A stretch of 64,000 bases of DNA. Origin: JADJDM01 sp044352985. Its GTDB lineage: Bacteria > Bacteroidota > Bacteroidia > B-17B0 > Aurantibacillaceae. Below are positions 55,534 through 64,000 of the stretch, piece after piece. The DNA is taken from assembly GCA_044352985.1 (NCBI GenBank), contig JBILCU010000016.1:1-64000 (forward strand). Reading direction: 5' to 3'. The notes beneath the pieces were generated by a model. That model saw only the letters and a program-made list of their open reading frames with translations. It searched no databases and was not told where the DNA came from. Position numbers and translations under genes: made by a program. Numbering within the stretch: the stretch's first letter is position 1; the number at the start of each line of letters is the position of its first letter.

Positions 55534-55977
55534 TTACCTAATTCTATCAGCTGATCTTACTAATTCCTCATCCTTTTTTATAAATCGAATCGCAATCAAT
55601 AATAAAATAATTGAAATTGGAATTAATGAAATTGGCCAATTAAACTGTTTTACGATTTCGTGAGATTGATTTAATGGAAAAGTTAAAAAACCAATCAATA
55701 ATAAAATTGAACTGATAATAGAATAGCTGCATATTTTTATTTGCTTTTTTCTGTTTTTAAACATAAAAAGTGCGCTAAAAGATGTTCCCAAAAAAAGAAG
55801 ATTGAAAACTAACAATAAATAAACCCAATTCGTACTTTTACCTAAATCAGACAAAGGATTTAAAGACAATCTAACAATTTCATTTCCAACACTATAATTT
55901 ACAGTTGGCAGCAAGAATAAAAAGAAAGAAAACACTATGCTTATGCCGATAAAAATGGATTGTTTACGTTGAATCAT
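55534..55977 (-). CDS. Small four-helix membrane protein, unknown function
   Basis: The 147-residue protein has four hydrophobic segments (IFIGISIVFSFFLFLLPTV, WVYLLLVFNLLFLGTSFSALF, IISSILLLIGFLTF, WPISLIPISIILLLIAI), separated by short basic loops. Between the first two lies LSLNPLSDLGKSTN, which recalls DUF998-type proteins. I use ATG 55977; a TTG at 56004 is possible but weaker. It is divergent from atpD. Confidence 0.7.
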   Translation of the reverse strand: MIQRKQSIFIGISIVFSFFLFLLPTVNYSVGNEIVRLSLNPLSDLGKSTNWVYLLLVFNLLFLGTSFSALFMFKNRKKQIKICSYSIISSILLLIGFLTFPLNQSHEIVKQFNWPISLIPISIILLLIAIRFIKKDEELVRSADRIR

Positions 55978-56094
55978 TTGTTTTTGATGCGAATTTACAT
56001 TCAATTTTGAATAAAAACGCTATAAACTATCTTAATAATTAAATATATAGTTAATTAATTTATTGATTGAAATTAGAATTCTACAAATTAAACC

Positions 56095-56125
56095 TTTGTT
56101 ATTTAAAACAATAACCCTAAATTTG
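56095..56125 (+). promoter_or_regulatory. Promoter of atpDC
   Basis: TTTG (56095-56098), then 19 bases, then TAAATTTG (56118-56125): a near-perfect Bacteroidota sigma-A promoter. The leader would be about 30 bases, AT-rich and without a Shine-Dalgarno. Confidence 0.8.
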
Positions 56126-56160
56126 CGCCCGAATTAAAAAAATTATTTAAATAAAATATC

Positions 56161-57666
56161 ATGTCAAAACAAGTAGGAAAAATTGCTCAAATCATCGGAC
56201 CGGTTGTTGACGTTCGCTTTGATTTGGACGGAGGTAAATTACCAAACATTCTTGACGCTTTAGAAATTGTTCGTGGAAATGGTCAAAAATTAGTATTGGA
56301 AGTGCAACAACACACTGGTGAAGATACAGTACGTACAATTGCAATGGATAGTACAGATGGCTTAAGCAGAGGAATGGAAGTTACTGCTTCAGGAAATAAA
56401 ATTACTATGCCTACAGGTGATAAAATTAAAGGAAGATTATTTAATGTTGTAGGTGAAGCAATTGATGGTATCAACACTGTATCAAACGAAAATGGTTACG
56501 CTATTCACCGTAATCCACCAAAATATGAAGAATTATCTACTTCTACTGAAGTACTTTTTACAGGCATTAAAGTAATCGACTTAATTGAGCCTTATGCAAA
56601 AGGTGGTAAAATTGGTTTATTTGGTGGTGCTGGTGTTGGTAAAACAGTGTTGATTCAGGAGTTAATTAACAATATCGCAAAAGGTCACTCTGGTTACTCT
56701 GTATTTGCAGGGGTTGGTGAGCGTTCTCGTGAAGGAAATGACTTATTACGTGAGATGATTGAATCCGGTATCGTAAAATACGGCGAAGAATTCTTACATT
56801 CTATGGAAAAAGGTGGTTGGGATTTATCAAAAGTTGATTTAAAAGAATTGGAAAAATCTCAAGCAACATTCGTTTTCGGACAAATGAACGAGCCTCCAGG
56901 AGCTCGTGCTCGTGTGGCACTTTCCGGACTTTCAATGGCTGAGTATTTCCGTGATGGTGAAGATTCAGGACAAGGAAAAGATATCCTTTTCTTCATCGAT
57001 AATATTTTCCGTTTTACACAAGCAGGTTCTGAGGTATCGGCATTATTAGGTCGTATGCCTTCAGCAGTAGGTTACCAACCTACACTTGCAACTGAAATGG
57101 GTTTAATGCAAGAGCGTATTACTTCAACTAAAAAAGGTTCTATTACTTCTGTTCAGGCGGTTTACGTACCTGCGGATGACTTAACCGATCCTGCTCCTGC
57201 TACAACATTTGCTCACTTAGATGCAACAACAGTATTAAGTCGTAAAATTGCTGAGTTAGGAATTTATCCTGCTGTAGATCCATTGGATTCTACTTCAAGA
57301 ATTTTATCTCCTGCAATTTTAGGAGATACACATTACAATTGTGCTCAACGTGTAAAAATGTTATTACAACGTTACAAAGAATTACAAGACATCATTGCCA
57401 TCCTTGGTATGGATGAGTTAAGTGAAGAAGATAAATTGGTTGTTCACCGTGCACGTCGTGTACAACGTTTCTTATCTCAACCTTTCCATGTTGCTGAGCA
57501 ATTTACAGGCTTAAAAGGTGTATTTGTAAGTATTGATGATACCATCAAAGGATTCAACATGATTATGGATGGTGAAGTTGATCAATATCCTGAAGCTGCT
57601 TTTAACCTTGTAGGTACAATTGAAGAAGCAATTGAAAAAGGTAAAAAATTAATGGCTGAAGCTTAA
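56161..57666 (+). CDS. atpD: F0F1 ATP synthase subunit beta
   Basis: The 501-residue catalytic subunit has Walker A GGAGVGKTV (near residues 156-164), the GERSREGNDL block, Walker B (ILFFIDNIFRF), and the family signature PAVDPLDSTS. Complete. It is followed by atpC after 16 bases. The other ATP synthase genes (A, C, B, delta, alpha, gamma) are not in the window, so the ATP synthase genes are split into at least two loci, as in many Bacteroidota. Confidence 0.98.
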   Translation: MSKQVGKIAQIIGPVVDVRFDLDGGKLPNILDALEIVRGNGQKLVLEVQQHTGEDTVRTIAMDSTDGLSRGMEVTASGNKITMPTGDKIKGRLFNVVGEAIDGINTVSNENGYAIHRNPPKYEELSTSTEVLFTGIKVIDLIEPYAKGGKIGLFGGAGVGKTVLIQELINNIAKGHSGYSVFAGVGERSREGNDLLREMIESGIVKYGEEFLHSMEKGGWDLSKVDLKELEKSQATFVFGQMNEPPGARARVALSGLSMAEYFRDGEDSGQGKDILFFIDNIFRFTQAGSEVSALLGRMPSAVGYQPTLATEMGLMQERITSTKKGSITSVQAVYVPADDLTDPAPATTFAHLDATTVLSRKIAELGIYPAVDPLDSTSRILSPAILGDTHYNCAQRVKMLLQRYKELQDIIAILGMDELSEEDKLVVHRARRVQRFLSQPFHVAEQFTGLKGVFVSIDDTIKGFNMIMDGEVDQYPEAAFNLVGTIEEAIEKGKKLMAEA

Positions 57667-57682
57667 TTAAAACTTCAAAAAA

Positions 57683-57919
57683 ATGAAATTAGAAATCATT
57701 AATCCTGATAAAAAATTGTTCGAAGGCGAAGCAAAAAGCATCGTTGTTCCTGGATCAGAAGGTTCGTTGGGAATATTAAACAATCATGCTCCAATGATTG
57801 CTTCTTTAAAAAAAGGGACAATTAAAGTTACCGATTCAACTTCTCAGATTCATAAATTTGATGTCAATGGAGGAGTTGTTGAAGTTTTGAAAAACAAGGT
57901 GATTGTTTTATCAGAATAA
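57683..57919 (+). CDS. atpC: F0F1 ATP synthase subunit epsilon, short form
   Basis: The 78-residue protein has only the N-terminal beta-sandwich of epsilon (PDKKLFEGEAKSIVVPGSEGSLGIL NHAPMIA region, FDVNGGVVEVLKNKVIVLSE end). The C-terminal two-helix domain that inhibits ATP hydrolysis in E. coli is missing. The frame ends cleanly, and a strong terminator follows within 20 bases, so this is not a truncation by frameshift. Confidence 0.93.
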   Translation: MKLEIINPDKKLFEGEAKSIVVPGSEGSLGILNNHAPMIASLKKGTIKVTDSTSQIHKFDVNGGVVEVLKNKVIVLSE

Positions 57920-57937
57920 ATTTAATTCGAAAAATTT

Positions 57938-57973
57938 AAAAAACCCGAATAATTTTTATTCGGGTTTTTTTTT
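57938..57973 (+). terminator. Intrinsic terminator after atpDC
   Basis: Perfect 13-bp arms (57938-57950 and 57958-57970, core AACCCGAAT/ATTCGGGTT) with a 7-base loop and a T-run. It lies between atpC and the convergent metalloprotease gene. The A-run on the other side means it could serve both strands. Confidence 0.92.
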
Positions 57974-57993
57974 GATTTAATACCTCAAAATAA

Positions 57994-60900
57994 TTACTTA
58001 CTTATAATCAACTTTTCATATTGACGAGTATATCTCCCTTCAATAATAACCTGATAAATACCCGCAGAATAATCTGATAAATTGAATTGCAAGTTGGTAT
58101 CACCTTTAACTTTTATTGATTTAATGATTTGACCAATTGAATTTATAATAGTAACTGTGTAATTTTCATTAGCAGTTGCTCCAAATTCAATATTAAAAAT
58201 GCCTGCACTTGGATTTGGATAAACATTGGCTCTTGACACTAAAATGGTTTCTTTAATTCCGATGGCTGAATTTAAGCACAACTCCAATCCCCATTTATTT
58301 AACGTACCGCCATCAGCATTAGCATTGTCTTTAACTGAGAATGTCCAATTACCTGTAGGACTTTGACCGTTGAATAAAGATAACAAACCAGTAGGTTTAT
58401 AAATTAAACTATCAATTGGCGGACAAGGAAAAGTAGTAAGTGCTGATGCGTCATCAAAACCAAAAGCAAAATTTTCTTCACTATTACAAATCTGATCTAT
58501 CAAAGTTATATTTGTATTAGATGGACTTTTGATGGATAAAGTAAGATCATTAATATAGGAATGCGTTCCGTAAACATTAATTACATTAATATCCGTTATG
58601 GTACCTGTTGCAGTTATTGATAACGTTGATGTAACTGTGGATGGAGCACCCGCTGATATTGCAACCGGTACATTAGCAGCTAAAGTTGAACTACAATTAC
58701 TGGTTGTAAATTTAAACACATCTGAAAAAACAGAAGTTGCACATACATTTTCTGCTTTCACTCTCCAGAAATAGGATGTTGACGAAGTTAAACCGCTTAC
58801 ATTGTAAGAAGTTGTAGTTAAAGCTACAGCCGAAGAAACAATATTGGTAAACAAAGAATCAGATGCAACATCAATAGAATAAGTAATACCAGAACCAGGT
58901 AATGCATTCCAGCTCAATGTAGATGATGAATTTACACCACTAGAATTATTTGAAGGAACAGCTAACAATGGTTGTAAAAGTGAAGTATTTAACACATTGA
59001 AATTTAAACTCGAGTTTTTAACTGTACTTGCAGATGTACCTGTAATAATGATGTCATAGGATCCGGCCATGGTTTCATTTAAACCACTTATCGTAACCGT
59101 AACTAATGTGTTGTCGGATGTTGCAGTTGTTGGATCAATTGTTATGGTACTTCCTACTGGATTTCCCGTTGCTGAAAAGGCAGTGATTTCGTTAAAATTC
59201 AAATACGTATTATAAGTAAATGTAAATGTGTGATCATTAGGAGGACATACTTGCTGATTTAATGAACTTGGTGTTATGGTAAATTCAGCGGATTGAATGG
59301 AAATTGTTCCACCATTGATATCAAAAAAGATATTGCCCGAACCTCTAACCATAATTCTGCCGTTTGTTGTAGTTACCTGAGGCACATTAATGCTTGCAGT
59401 TCCTGAATTCGGCAATCCCGTTGCAATAGTTATAGGGTAAGTATATCCACCATCAGTACTTAGAAAAACATCTACGTTCTGGCAATTAACAGGAGCGTTA
59501 GTAGTATTGGCAACATTCCAGGTAATTGTTTGAACAGTTCCTGCATTCCAAGATGTTGCAGTGTTTTGTGAGGTAATTACAAACGGCCCTGAGTTTCCGT
59601 CAACTGTTACTTTCATTAAATCGGATGCTGTTTGTCCACCTTGGGCATCGTTATCTCTAACTAAAAAAGAAAAATTCATTACTCTTCCAACGGAAGGTGT
59701 TACCTCCCAAGTTGGTGTTAAATTACCTGCTAATACATTAACTAATTTAGGCATAAACCTGTTTGGTGAAGTAGTTGGTGGAAATGCTCTGTACATTGGC
59801 CCAACTGAATAAGTTGCTAAAGGTGCAGCATTACCTGGAGATTGCGCTGGATCATTCTGTGACCAGCTGTAAGTTAATGTATTTAAACCATCTGGATCTG
59901 TTGCATTACCCTCTAATACATAAGCTGTGCTTTTTGGAATAATATAATCGTTTCCTGCGCTAGCTGTTGGCGGCTGATTCGTTAAATTGGTTATTTGAGC
60001 GCAAGTACTGTTTCCTGTTTTTATATTTGCTGAAATATCACGAACATTTACATAATTAAAATCATCATGACTACTTGATTGCACATTACTTGAGCAAATA
60101 CCAGCATACCCCATGATTGAACTTCCGCTTGCTGGTTCAACCTCTGTTTGTCCGCTACCGCTTCTGCTGCAGGTATTCATAACATGATAACCACCAAACT
60201 GATGTCCCATTTCATGAGCAACGTAGTCAATATCAAATGGATCACCAACAGGGTTAGAGCTTCCGGTGTAGCCTCTTCCTTTATGTGTAGAGGTTTGGCT
60301 AGTACTTAAACAAACACATCCAATGCAACCTGCATTACCTCCCCCCGAAGTATTGAAGTTATGTCCAATATCGTAATTAGCAACTCCTACTCTTGCGTCA
60401 ATAGTTTGAGCAGTTTTTGTATTGTATTCATTCGACCATGGATCAGCTGTTGTGCTTCCGAAAAAAATCAATGTATCGTTATTGGCTATAAAATTCATAT
60501 GAACAGCTAAATCTCTTTCATAAACTCCGTTTACACGAGTCATAGTTATTGTCATTTGCGCCTGAATGTCTGCTTTTTCAGTTCCAGGATTGGTTGCAAA
60601 AATATTTCCATATTCTGCATTGCACGATTGTGCTAATCGGTAAGTTCTTAATTTTTGATCATTGGTATTAAGCAATTGATTTGGACCTGCTTTTTCATTT
60701 TCAAGAGAAGGCAAATGAATATCATCATCCATGGAGCATTCAAAAGTTCTGCTATCAGAGCCCAATGCTGATTTACTATAAACCATAAAGTAATTATCTT
60801 GTTTGGAATAAGGATCAATATAACAAGTTGTTGTTTTACCTGACAATATCATAGCATGTAAGCCAAACTGTGTAATTGAAAAACGCATGGTAGCAGTTGG

Positions 60901-61269
60901 ATCATCTATACCTTGAGCAGCATATGATTTTATCATCGGGTATTTTGCAGCTAATTGCGGGTCCATTATACTCCATTCAAATACCGCGAAACGCTGAAAA
61001 CTACCATCTGCAACTGGAAACGAAATAACTAAATTACTCATCCCAAAAAACTCTCCTTGTTTTGGAGCCTGAATTAACAATTGCTTTAACTGATCTAAAT
61101 CAAGCTGATAGGTATTATAATCATCAGGGAAATTAGGTTTAGGAATTATACTAACATGATCGGTTAATTTAGAATCAACTTGTTTCCAAAACTTCAAATT
61201 GGATTCCTGAGAAAAAGTGATTTTGCACATAAGTAAAAGTGTAAAAATCATTAATAATTGTTTTAGCAT
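57994..61269 (-). CDS. Secreted M12B-like metalloprotease, T9SS type A
   Basis: The 1091-residue protein has a signal peptide and a propeptide-like region. A reprolysin-type zinc metalloprotease domain (about 205-430) carries HEMGHQFGGYH (HExxHxxGxxH, near residues 348-358) and a later Met-turn (SIMGYAG). Beta-rich and fibronectin III-like regions follow, then a P/Homo B domain (about 870-1000, HSYINDLTLSIKSPSNT...GQSPTGNWTFSVKD). It ends in a type A sorting domain (NVYPNPSAGIFNIEF, about 1015-1091). It would be exported by T9SS to degrade proteins outside the cell. It matches known large Bacteroidota proteases. Confidence 0.93.
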   Translation of the reverse strand: MLKQLLMIFTLLLMCKITFSQESNLKFWKQVDSKLTDHVSIIPKPNFPDDYNTYQLDLDQLKQLLIQAPKQGEFFGMSNLVISFPVADGSFQRFAVFEWSIMDPQLAAKYPMIKSYAAQGIDDPTATMRFSITQFGLHAMILSGKTTTCYIDPYSKQDNYFMVYSKSALGSDSRTFECSMDDDIHLPSLENEKAGPNQLLNTNDQKLRTYRLAQSCNAEYGNIFATNPGTEKADIQAQMTITMTRVNGVYERDLAVHMNFIANNDTLIFFGSTTADPWSNEYNTKTAQTIDARVGVANYDIGHNFNTSGGGNAGCIGCVCLSTSQTSTHKGRGYTGSSNPVGDPFDIDYVAHEMGHQFGGYHVMNTCSRSGSGQTEVEPASGSSIMGYAGICSSNVQSSSHDDFNYVNVRDISANIKTGNSTCAQITNLTNQPPTASAGNDYIIPKSTAYVLEGNATDPDGLNTLTYSWSQNDPAQSPGNAAPLATYSVGPMYRAFPPTTSPNRFMPKLVNVLAGNLTPTWEVTPSVGRVMNFSFLVRDNDAQGGQTASDLMKVTVDGNSGPFVITSQNTATSWNAGTVQTITWNVANTTNAPVNCQNVDVFLSTDGGYTYPITIATGLPNSGTASINVPQVTTTNGRIMVRGSGNIFFDINGGTISIQSAEFTITPSSLNQQVCPPNDHTFTFTYNTYLNFNEITAFSATGNPVGSTITIDPTTATSDNTLVTVTISGLNETMAGSYDIIITGTSASTVKNSSLNFNVLNTSLLQPLLAVPSNNSSGVNSSSTLSWNALPGSGITYSIDVASDSLFTNIVSSAVALTTTSYNVSGLTSSTSYFWRVKAENVCATSVFSDVFKFTTSNCSSTLAANVPVAISAGAPSTVTSTLSITATGTITDINVINVYGTHSYINDLTLSIKSPSNTNITLIDQICNSEENFAFGFDDASALTTFPCPPIDSLIYKPTGLLSLFNGQSPTGNWTFSVKDNANADGGTLNKWGLELCLNSAIGIKETILVSRANVYPNPSAGIFNIEFGATANENYTVTIINSIGQIIKSIKVKGDTNLQFNLSDYSAGIYQVIIEGRYTRQYEKLIISK

Positions 61270-61295
61270 ATTTCAGTTTTTTGAATGATATTATC

Positions 61296-61325
61296 CAAAT
61301 GTATTAAAATCATTAAAAAATGCAA
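61296..61325 (-). promoter_or_regulatory. Promoter of the metalloprotease gene
   Basis: On the minus strand TTG (61323-61325), 19 bases, then TACATTTG (61296-61303). The leader would be about 20 bases. Good match to consensus. Confidence 0.7.
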
Positions 61326-61427
61326 ATTATTGAACAATTGATTTTAATATTTGCTAAAAAACAAAACTTACTTTTTAAACATAAAATGTGAATACATTAT
61401 TTCAAAAAGTGATTTTAGCTGTGTTAT

Positions 61428-61457
61428 TTGTTATTATTTCGTAAAAGACAATATTTG
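61428..61457 (+). promoter_or_regulatory. Candidate promoter of the DppB-type permease gene
   Basis: TTG (61428-61430), 19 bases, then AATATTTG (61450-61457), which matches TAnnTTTG at all but the first base. It ends 4 bases before the GTG at 61462. Confidence 0.4.
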
Positions 61458-61461
61458 TAAA

Positions 61462-62535
61462 GTGATAAAATACATATCCAAAAAAATAACAGAGGGAGTT
61501 TTAGTTTTATTTGGTGTTGCAACTGTTATCTTTTTTTTATTTAATGTTTTACCTGGTGATCCTGCAACTGTTATGCTAGGCCAGAGAGCTAATAAAGAAG
61601 CCATTGAAGCAATTAATAAAGATTTAGGTAGAGACAAGCCTTTAATTACTCAATACCTTATGTACATTAATGATATATCATTGATTTCTTTTCATTCAAA
61701 CAGCAATACAGAAAGTGCTTTTTATCTGGATAAGGATAAATATAGTTTTGTACCAGTTGTTTCTGTTTCTGATTGTAGCGTGATTTTAAAAAAACCTTAC
61801 TTAAGACGATCCTACATTACAAAAAGAAAAGTAGCAGAAGTAATTACAGAAACATTACCAGAGACTGCTGTATTAGCATTTAGTTCAATGCTGCTAGCTT
61901 CCATATTGGGTATACTTTTGGGTGTTTTGGCAGCGATTAATAAAGATAAATTTATAGACAGATTAGCATTAATACTTTCTGCCTTAGGAATGGCTGCTCC
62001 AGCATTTTTTGTAGCTATTATTATATCCTGGTTATTTGGTTTTATGTTATCAGAATATACAGGATTAAGTCCTATTGGAAGTTTGTATACCGACGATGTT
62101 TGGGAGGGAGAAAAACTGGATTTAAAAAACCTTATACTACCTACAATTACAATGGGAATGAGGCCTTTAGCTGTAATTGTACAATTAACAAGGAGTTCGT
62201 TATTAGATGTATTATCTCAAGATTACATCAGAACCGCCAAAGCCAAAGGATTAAAATTTAGCAAAGTACTATTTAAACACGCATTAAAAAACGCATTAAA
62301 CCCAGTTGTAACAGCTATTTCAGGTTGGTTTGCGGGATTAATGGCCGGAGCAGTTTTAGTAGAAAGAATTTTCAGTTGGAAAGGAATAGGAAATGAAGTT
62401 TTTGATGCTTTATCAAAAAATGACTTGCCTGTTGTTATGGGCTCAACCTTGGTATTTGCATTAATATTTGTATTAACCAATATTGTTGTGGACATAAGCT
62501 ATGGATTGTTAGATCCTCGTGTTAGAAAATCCTAA
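61462..62535 (+). CDS. DppB-type ABC transporter permease
   Basis: The 357-residue permease has the family N-terminus (GTG start; VIKYISKKITEGVLVLFGVA), the LPGDPATVMLGQRA motif and a central extension. The core binding-protein-dependent transport domain follows (EAA-like loop DYIRTAKAKGLKFSKVLFKHALKNALNP), then a WKGIGNEVFDAL end. It would form the membrane pore of a peptide or nickel importer. Its usual partners (DppC, DppDF, binding protein) are not adjacent. An upstream in-frame start at 61351 would add 37 non-conserved residues; the GTG at 61462 fits the family better. Confidence 0.88.
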   Translation: MIKYISKKITEGVLVLFGVATVIFFLFNVLPGDPATVMLGQRANKEAIEAINKDLGRDKPLITQYLMYINDISLISFHSNSNTESAFYLDKDKYSFVPVVSVSDCSVILKKPYLRRSYITKRKVAEVITETLPETAVLAFSSMLLASILGILLGVLAAINKDKFIDRLALILSALGMAAPAFFVAIIISWLFGFMLSEYTGLSPIGSLYTDDVWEGEKLDLKNLILPTITMGMRPLAVIVQLTRSSLLDVLSQDYIRTAKAKGLKFSKVLFKHALKNALNPVVTAISGWFAGLMAGAVLVERIFSWKGIGNEVFDALSKNDLPVVMGSTLVFALIFVLTNIVVDISYGLLDPRVRKS

Positions 62536-62618
62536 TTAAATTTCAGCTTCAATATTTAATTTGAAAAAATAAATTTCAAATTAAATGGATTAATAGTGTA
62601 AATTTACATCCTCTTTTC

Positions 62619-62705
62619 GGTGAGGTGTCAGAGTGGTCGAACGAGCAAGCCTGGAAAGTTTGTATACGGGAAACCGTATCGTGGGTTCGAATCCCACCCT
62701 CACCG
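62619..62705 (+). tRNA. tRNA-Ser (anticodon GGA)
   Basis: The 87-base tRNA has a 7-bp acceptor stem (GGTGAGG/CCTCACC), an anticodon loop CTGGAAA with GGA at positions 34-36, a long variable arm (TACGG GAAA CCGTA), and a T-arm GTGGG TTCGAAT CCCAC. The long variable arm and anticodon identify Ser (UCC/UCU codons). CCA is not encoded. A terminator follows within 10 bases. Confidence 0.97.
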
Positions 62706-62714
62706 CAGAAAGTC

Positions 62715-62749
62715 AAAAAAACATCCCGCAAATGCGGGATGTTTTTTTT
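62715..62749 (+). terminator. Intrinsic terminator after tRNA-Ser
   Basis: Near-perfect hairpin with core ACATCCCGC/GCGGGATGT around an AAAT loop, flanked by an A-run and a run of eight T. It ends the tRNA transcript and may also serve the convergent asnS gene. Confidence 0.92.
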
Positions 62750-62825
62750 CATTTAACCAATCAATAATTAACAAAAAAGAATTATATGCATTTATAAAGA
62801 TCTGTTTAAAATCTTTATAAATTTA

Positions 62826-64000
62826 TCAGAACTCAGCACTTTTTGGAGTTCTTGGAAATGCGATAACATCTCTAATATTTGTCATACCGGTTACAAACAA
62901 TACTAAACGCTCAAAACCTAATCCAAATCCGGCATGCGGACAAGCCCCAAATCTTCTGGTATCTAAATACCAATACAATTCTTCTGTTGGAATATGCATT
63001 TCGTTCATTCTTTTTTCCAATAACTCCAATCGTTCTTCACGTTGTGAACCACCAACAATCTCTCCAATACCCGGGAAAAGAATATCCATTGCTCTCACCG
63101 TTTTCCCATCTTCATTTTGGCGCATGTAAAATGCCTTAATGTTTTTAGGATAATCAGTTAGAATTACTGGTTTTTTAAAATGCTTTTCTACTAAATATCT
63201 TTCGTGTTCACTTTGTAAATCAACACCCCATTCATTAACTAAATACTGAAACTTTTTCTTTTTATTATGATTACTTTCTTTTAAAATTTCAATTGCTTGC
63301 GTATAAGTAATTCGTTCAAATTGATTATCGATACAAAATTGTAATTTTTGTAACAGAGACATTTCACTGCGATCTTGTTGTGGTTTTTGTTTTTCTTCAT
63401 CCAACAAACGTTGATTTAAAAACTCAATGTCTTCGCGATTGTGTTCCAAAGCATAACGAATTACATAATGCAATAATTCTTCTGCCAAATCCATATTATC
63501 ATTCAAATCATAAAATGCCATTTCGGGTTCAATCATCCAAAACTCGGCTAAATGTCTTGTTGTATTTGAGTTTTCAGCTCTAAAGGTTGGACCAAAAGTG
63601 TAAATTTCACTTAAAGCCATTGCTGCTAACTCTCCCTCTAATTGCCCAGAAACAGTAAGATTGGTGGATTTTCCAAAGAAATCTTGTTTAAAATCAATTT
63701 CGCCACTTTCGTTTAATGGTGGATTTTTAATATCGAGTGTGGTTACTCTAAACATCTCCCCTGCTCCTTCTGCATCACTTGCAGTAATGATTGGTGTATG
63801 AATATATACGAATCCTTTTTTATTAAAAAATTCATGAATAGCAAATGCTAAAGCATGGCGAACTCTAAACACTGCTCCAAATGTATTCGTCCTGAATCTT
63901 AAATGAGCAATTTCACGCAAAAATTCCAGAGAATGTGCTTTGGGTTGAAGGGGATAAACATTCGGCTTAGTAACATCAGATTCTGAATCACCATAAATTT
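62826..64000 (-). CDS. asnS: Asparaginyl-tRNA synthetase (partial)
   Basis: The frame runs off the right edge of the window, so the 5' end is missing. About 390 residues are visible (IYGDSESDVTKPN... to ...RTPKSAEF stop), and roughly 75-90 residues of the N-terminal anticodon-binding OB fold are lost. The class II core is complete: RFRTNTFGAVFRVRHALAFA, TSDAEGAGEMF-like ASDAEGAGEMF, FGKSTNLTVSGQLEGE, FRAENSNTTRHLAEFWMIEPE, DILFPGIGEIVGGSQREERL and GFGLGFERLV. The SGQ and the DAEGAGEMF loop are typical of AsnRS rather than AspRS. Confidence 0.95.
   Translation of the reverse strand, partial: IYGDSESDVTKPNVYPLQPKAHSLEFLREIAHLRFRTNTFGAVFRVRHALAFAIHEFFNKKGFVYIHTPIITASDAEGAGEMFRVTTLDIKNPPLNESGEIDFKQDFFGKSTNLTVSGQLEGELAAMALSEIYTFGPTFRAENSNTTRHLAEFWMIEPEMAFYDLNDNMDLAEELLHYVIRYALEHNREDIEFLNQRLLDEEKQKPQQDRSEMSLLQKLQFCIDNQFERITYTQAIEILKESNHNKKKKFQYLVNEWGVDLQSEHERYLVEKHFKKPVILTDYPKNIKAFYMRQNEDGKTVRAMDILFPGIGEIVGGSQREERLELLEKRMNEMHIPTEELYWYLDTRRFGACPHAGFGLGFERLVLFVTGMTNIRDVIAFPRTPKSAEF

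Overview
The window is a low-GC chromosomal segment of a Bacteroidota bacterium, probably free-living. The evidence is consistent throughout. Three secreted proteins carry type IX secretion (T9SS) C-terminal sorting domains. There is a TonB-dependent receptor with a carboxypeptidase-regulatory-like N-terminus. Promoters match the Bacteroidota -7 element TAnnTTTG, with TTG about 19-23 bases upstream. Purine-rich Shine-Dalgarno sites are almost absent. NuoG and the ATP synthase epsilon subunit are both short. I cannot name a genus. I see no prophage, transposase, integrase or CRISPR array, and the region is mainly housekeeping.

Layout. 1-557 is the end of a tandem array of ~86-bp palindromic units. 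703-3759 holds a hot-dog thioesterase, a TonB-C-domain protein, an acidic-tailed pRiA4b ORF-3-like protein and miaA. 3768-9860 (minus strand) holds a GEVED/T9SS protein, hutI, a small outer-membrane barrel, a class-C beta-lactamase-like hydrolase and nadK. 10087-13810 holds two tandem DUF1573 proteins, a strong terminator, and a TPP riboswitch leading a TonB receptor. asnB and ligA converge. 18119-33162 is a complete 14-subunit complex I operon (nuoA to nuoN). It is interrupted by a Pmp3/YqaE-like lipoprotein (between D and E), a DUF2442-DUF4160 pair (between E and F) and a four-helix-bundle protein (between F and G).

33172-36005 (minus) has hflX, lipA and an outer-membrane-like protein. 36084-41872 has an OsmC protein, a patatin fused to an outer-membrane barrel, two secreted proteins of unknown function, rnhA and hemW. 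41878-44961 (minus) has kbl, an ECF sigma factor with a probable membrane anti-sigma factor, and a TlpA-like thioredoxin. mtgA converges on an MlaF-MlaE pair. A 39-residue lipoprotein gene precedes a short-chain dehydrogenase. 48270-53468 (minus) has a GH73-like glucosaminidase, a SprB-repeat surface protein with a gliding-type C-terminus, a small lipoprotein and a saccharopine-dehydrogenase-like protein. 53597-57919 has a DUF423 protein, an M32 carboxypeptidase, a small membrane protein and the atpD-atpC pair with a clear promoter and terminator. A large secreted metalloprotease, a DppB-type permease, tRNA-Ser(GGA) with a terminator, and asnS (cut by the window end) close the window.

The core theme is energy conservation (complex I, ATP synthase beta/epsilon) plus envelope and secreted functions. 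The least explained items are the palindromic tandem array, the toxin-antitoxin-like gene pair inside the complex I operon, the promoters lying 6-7 bases from start codons, and a Cys/Trp-rich segment in the SprB-repeat protein.
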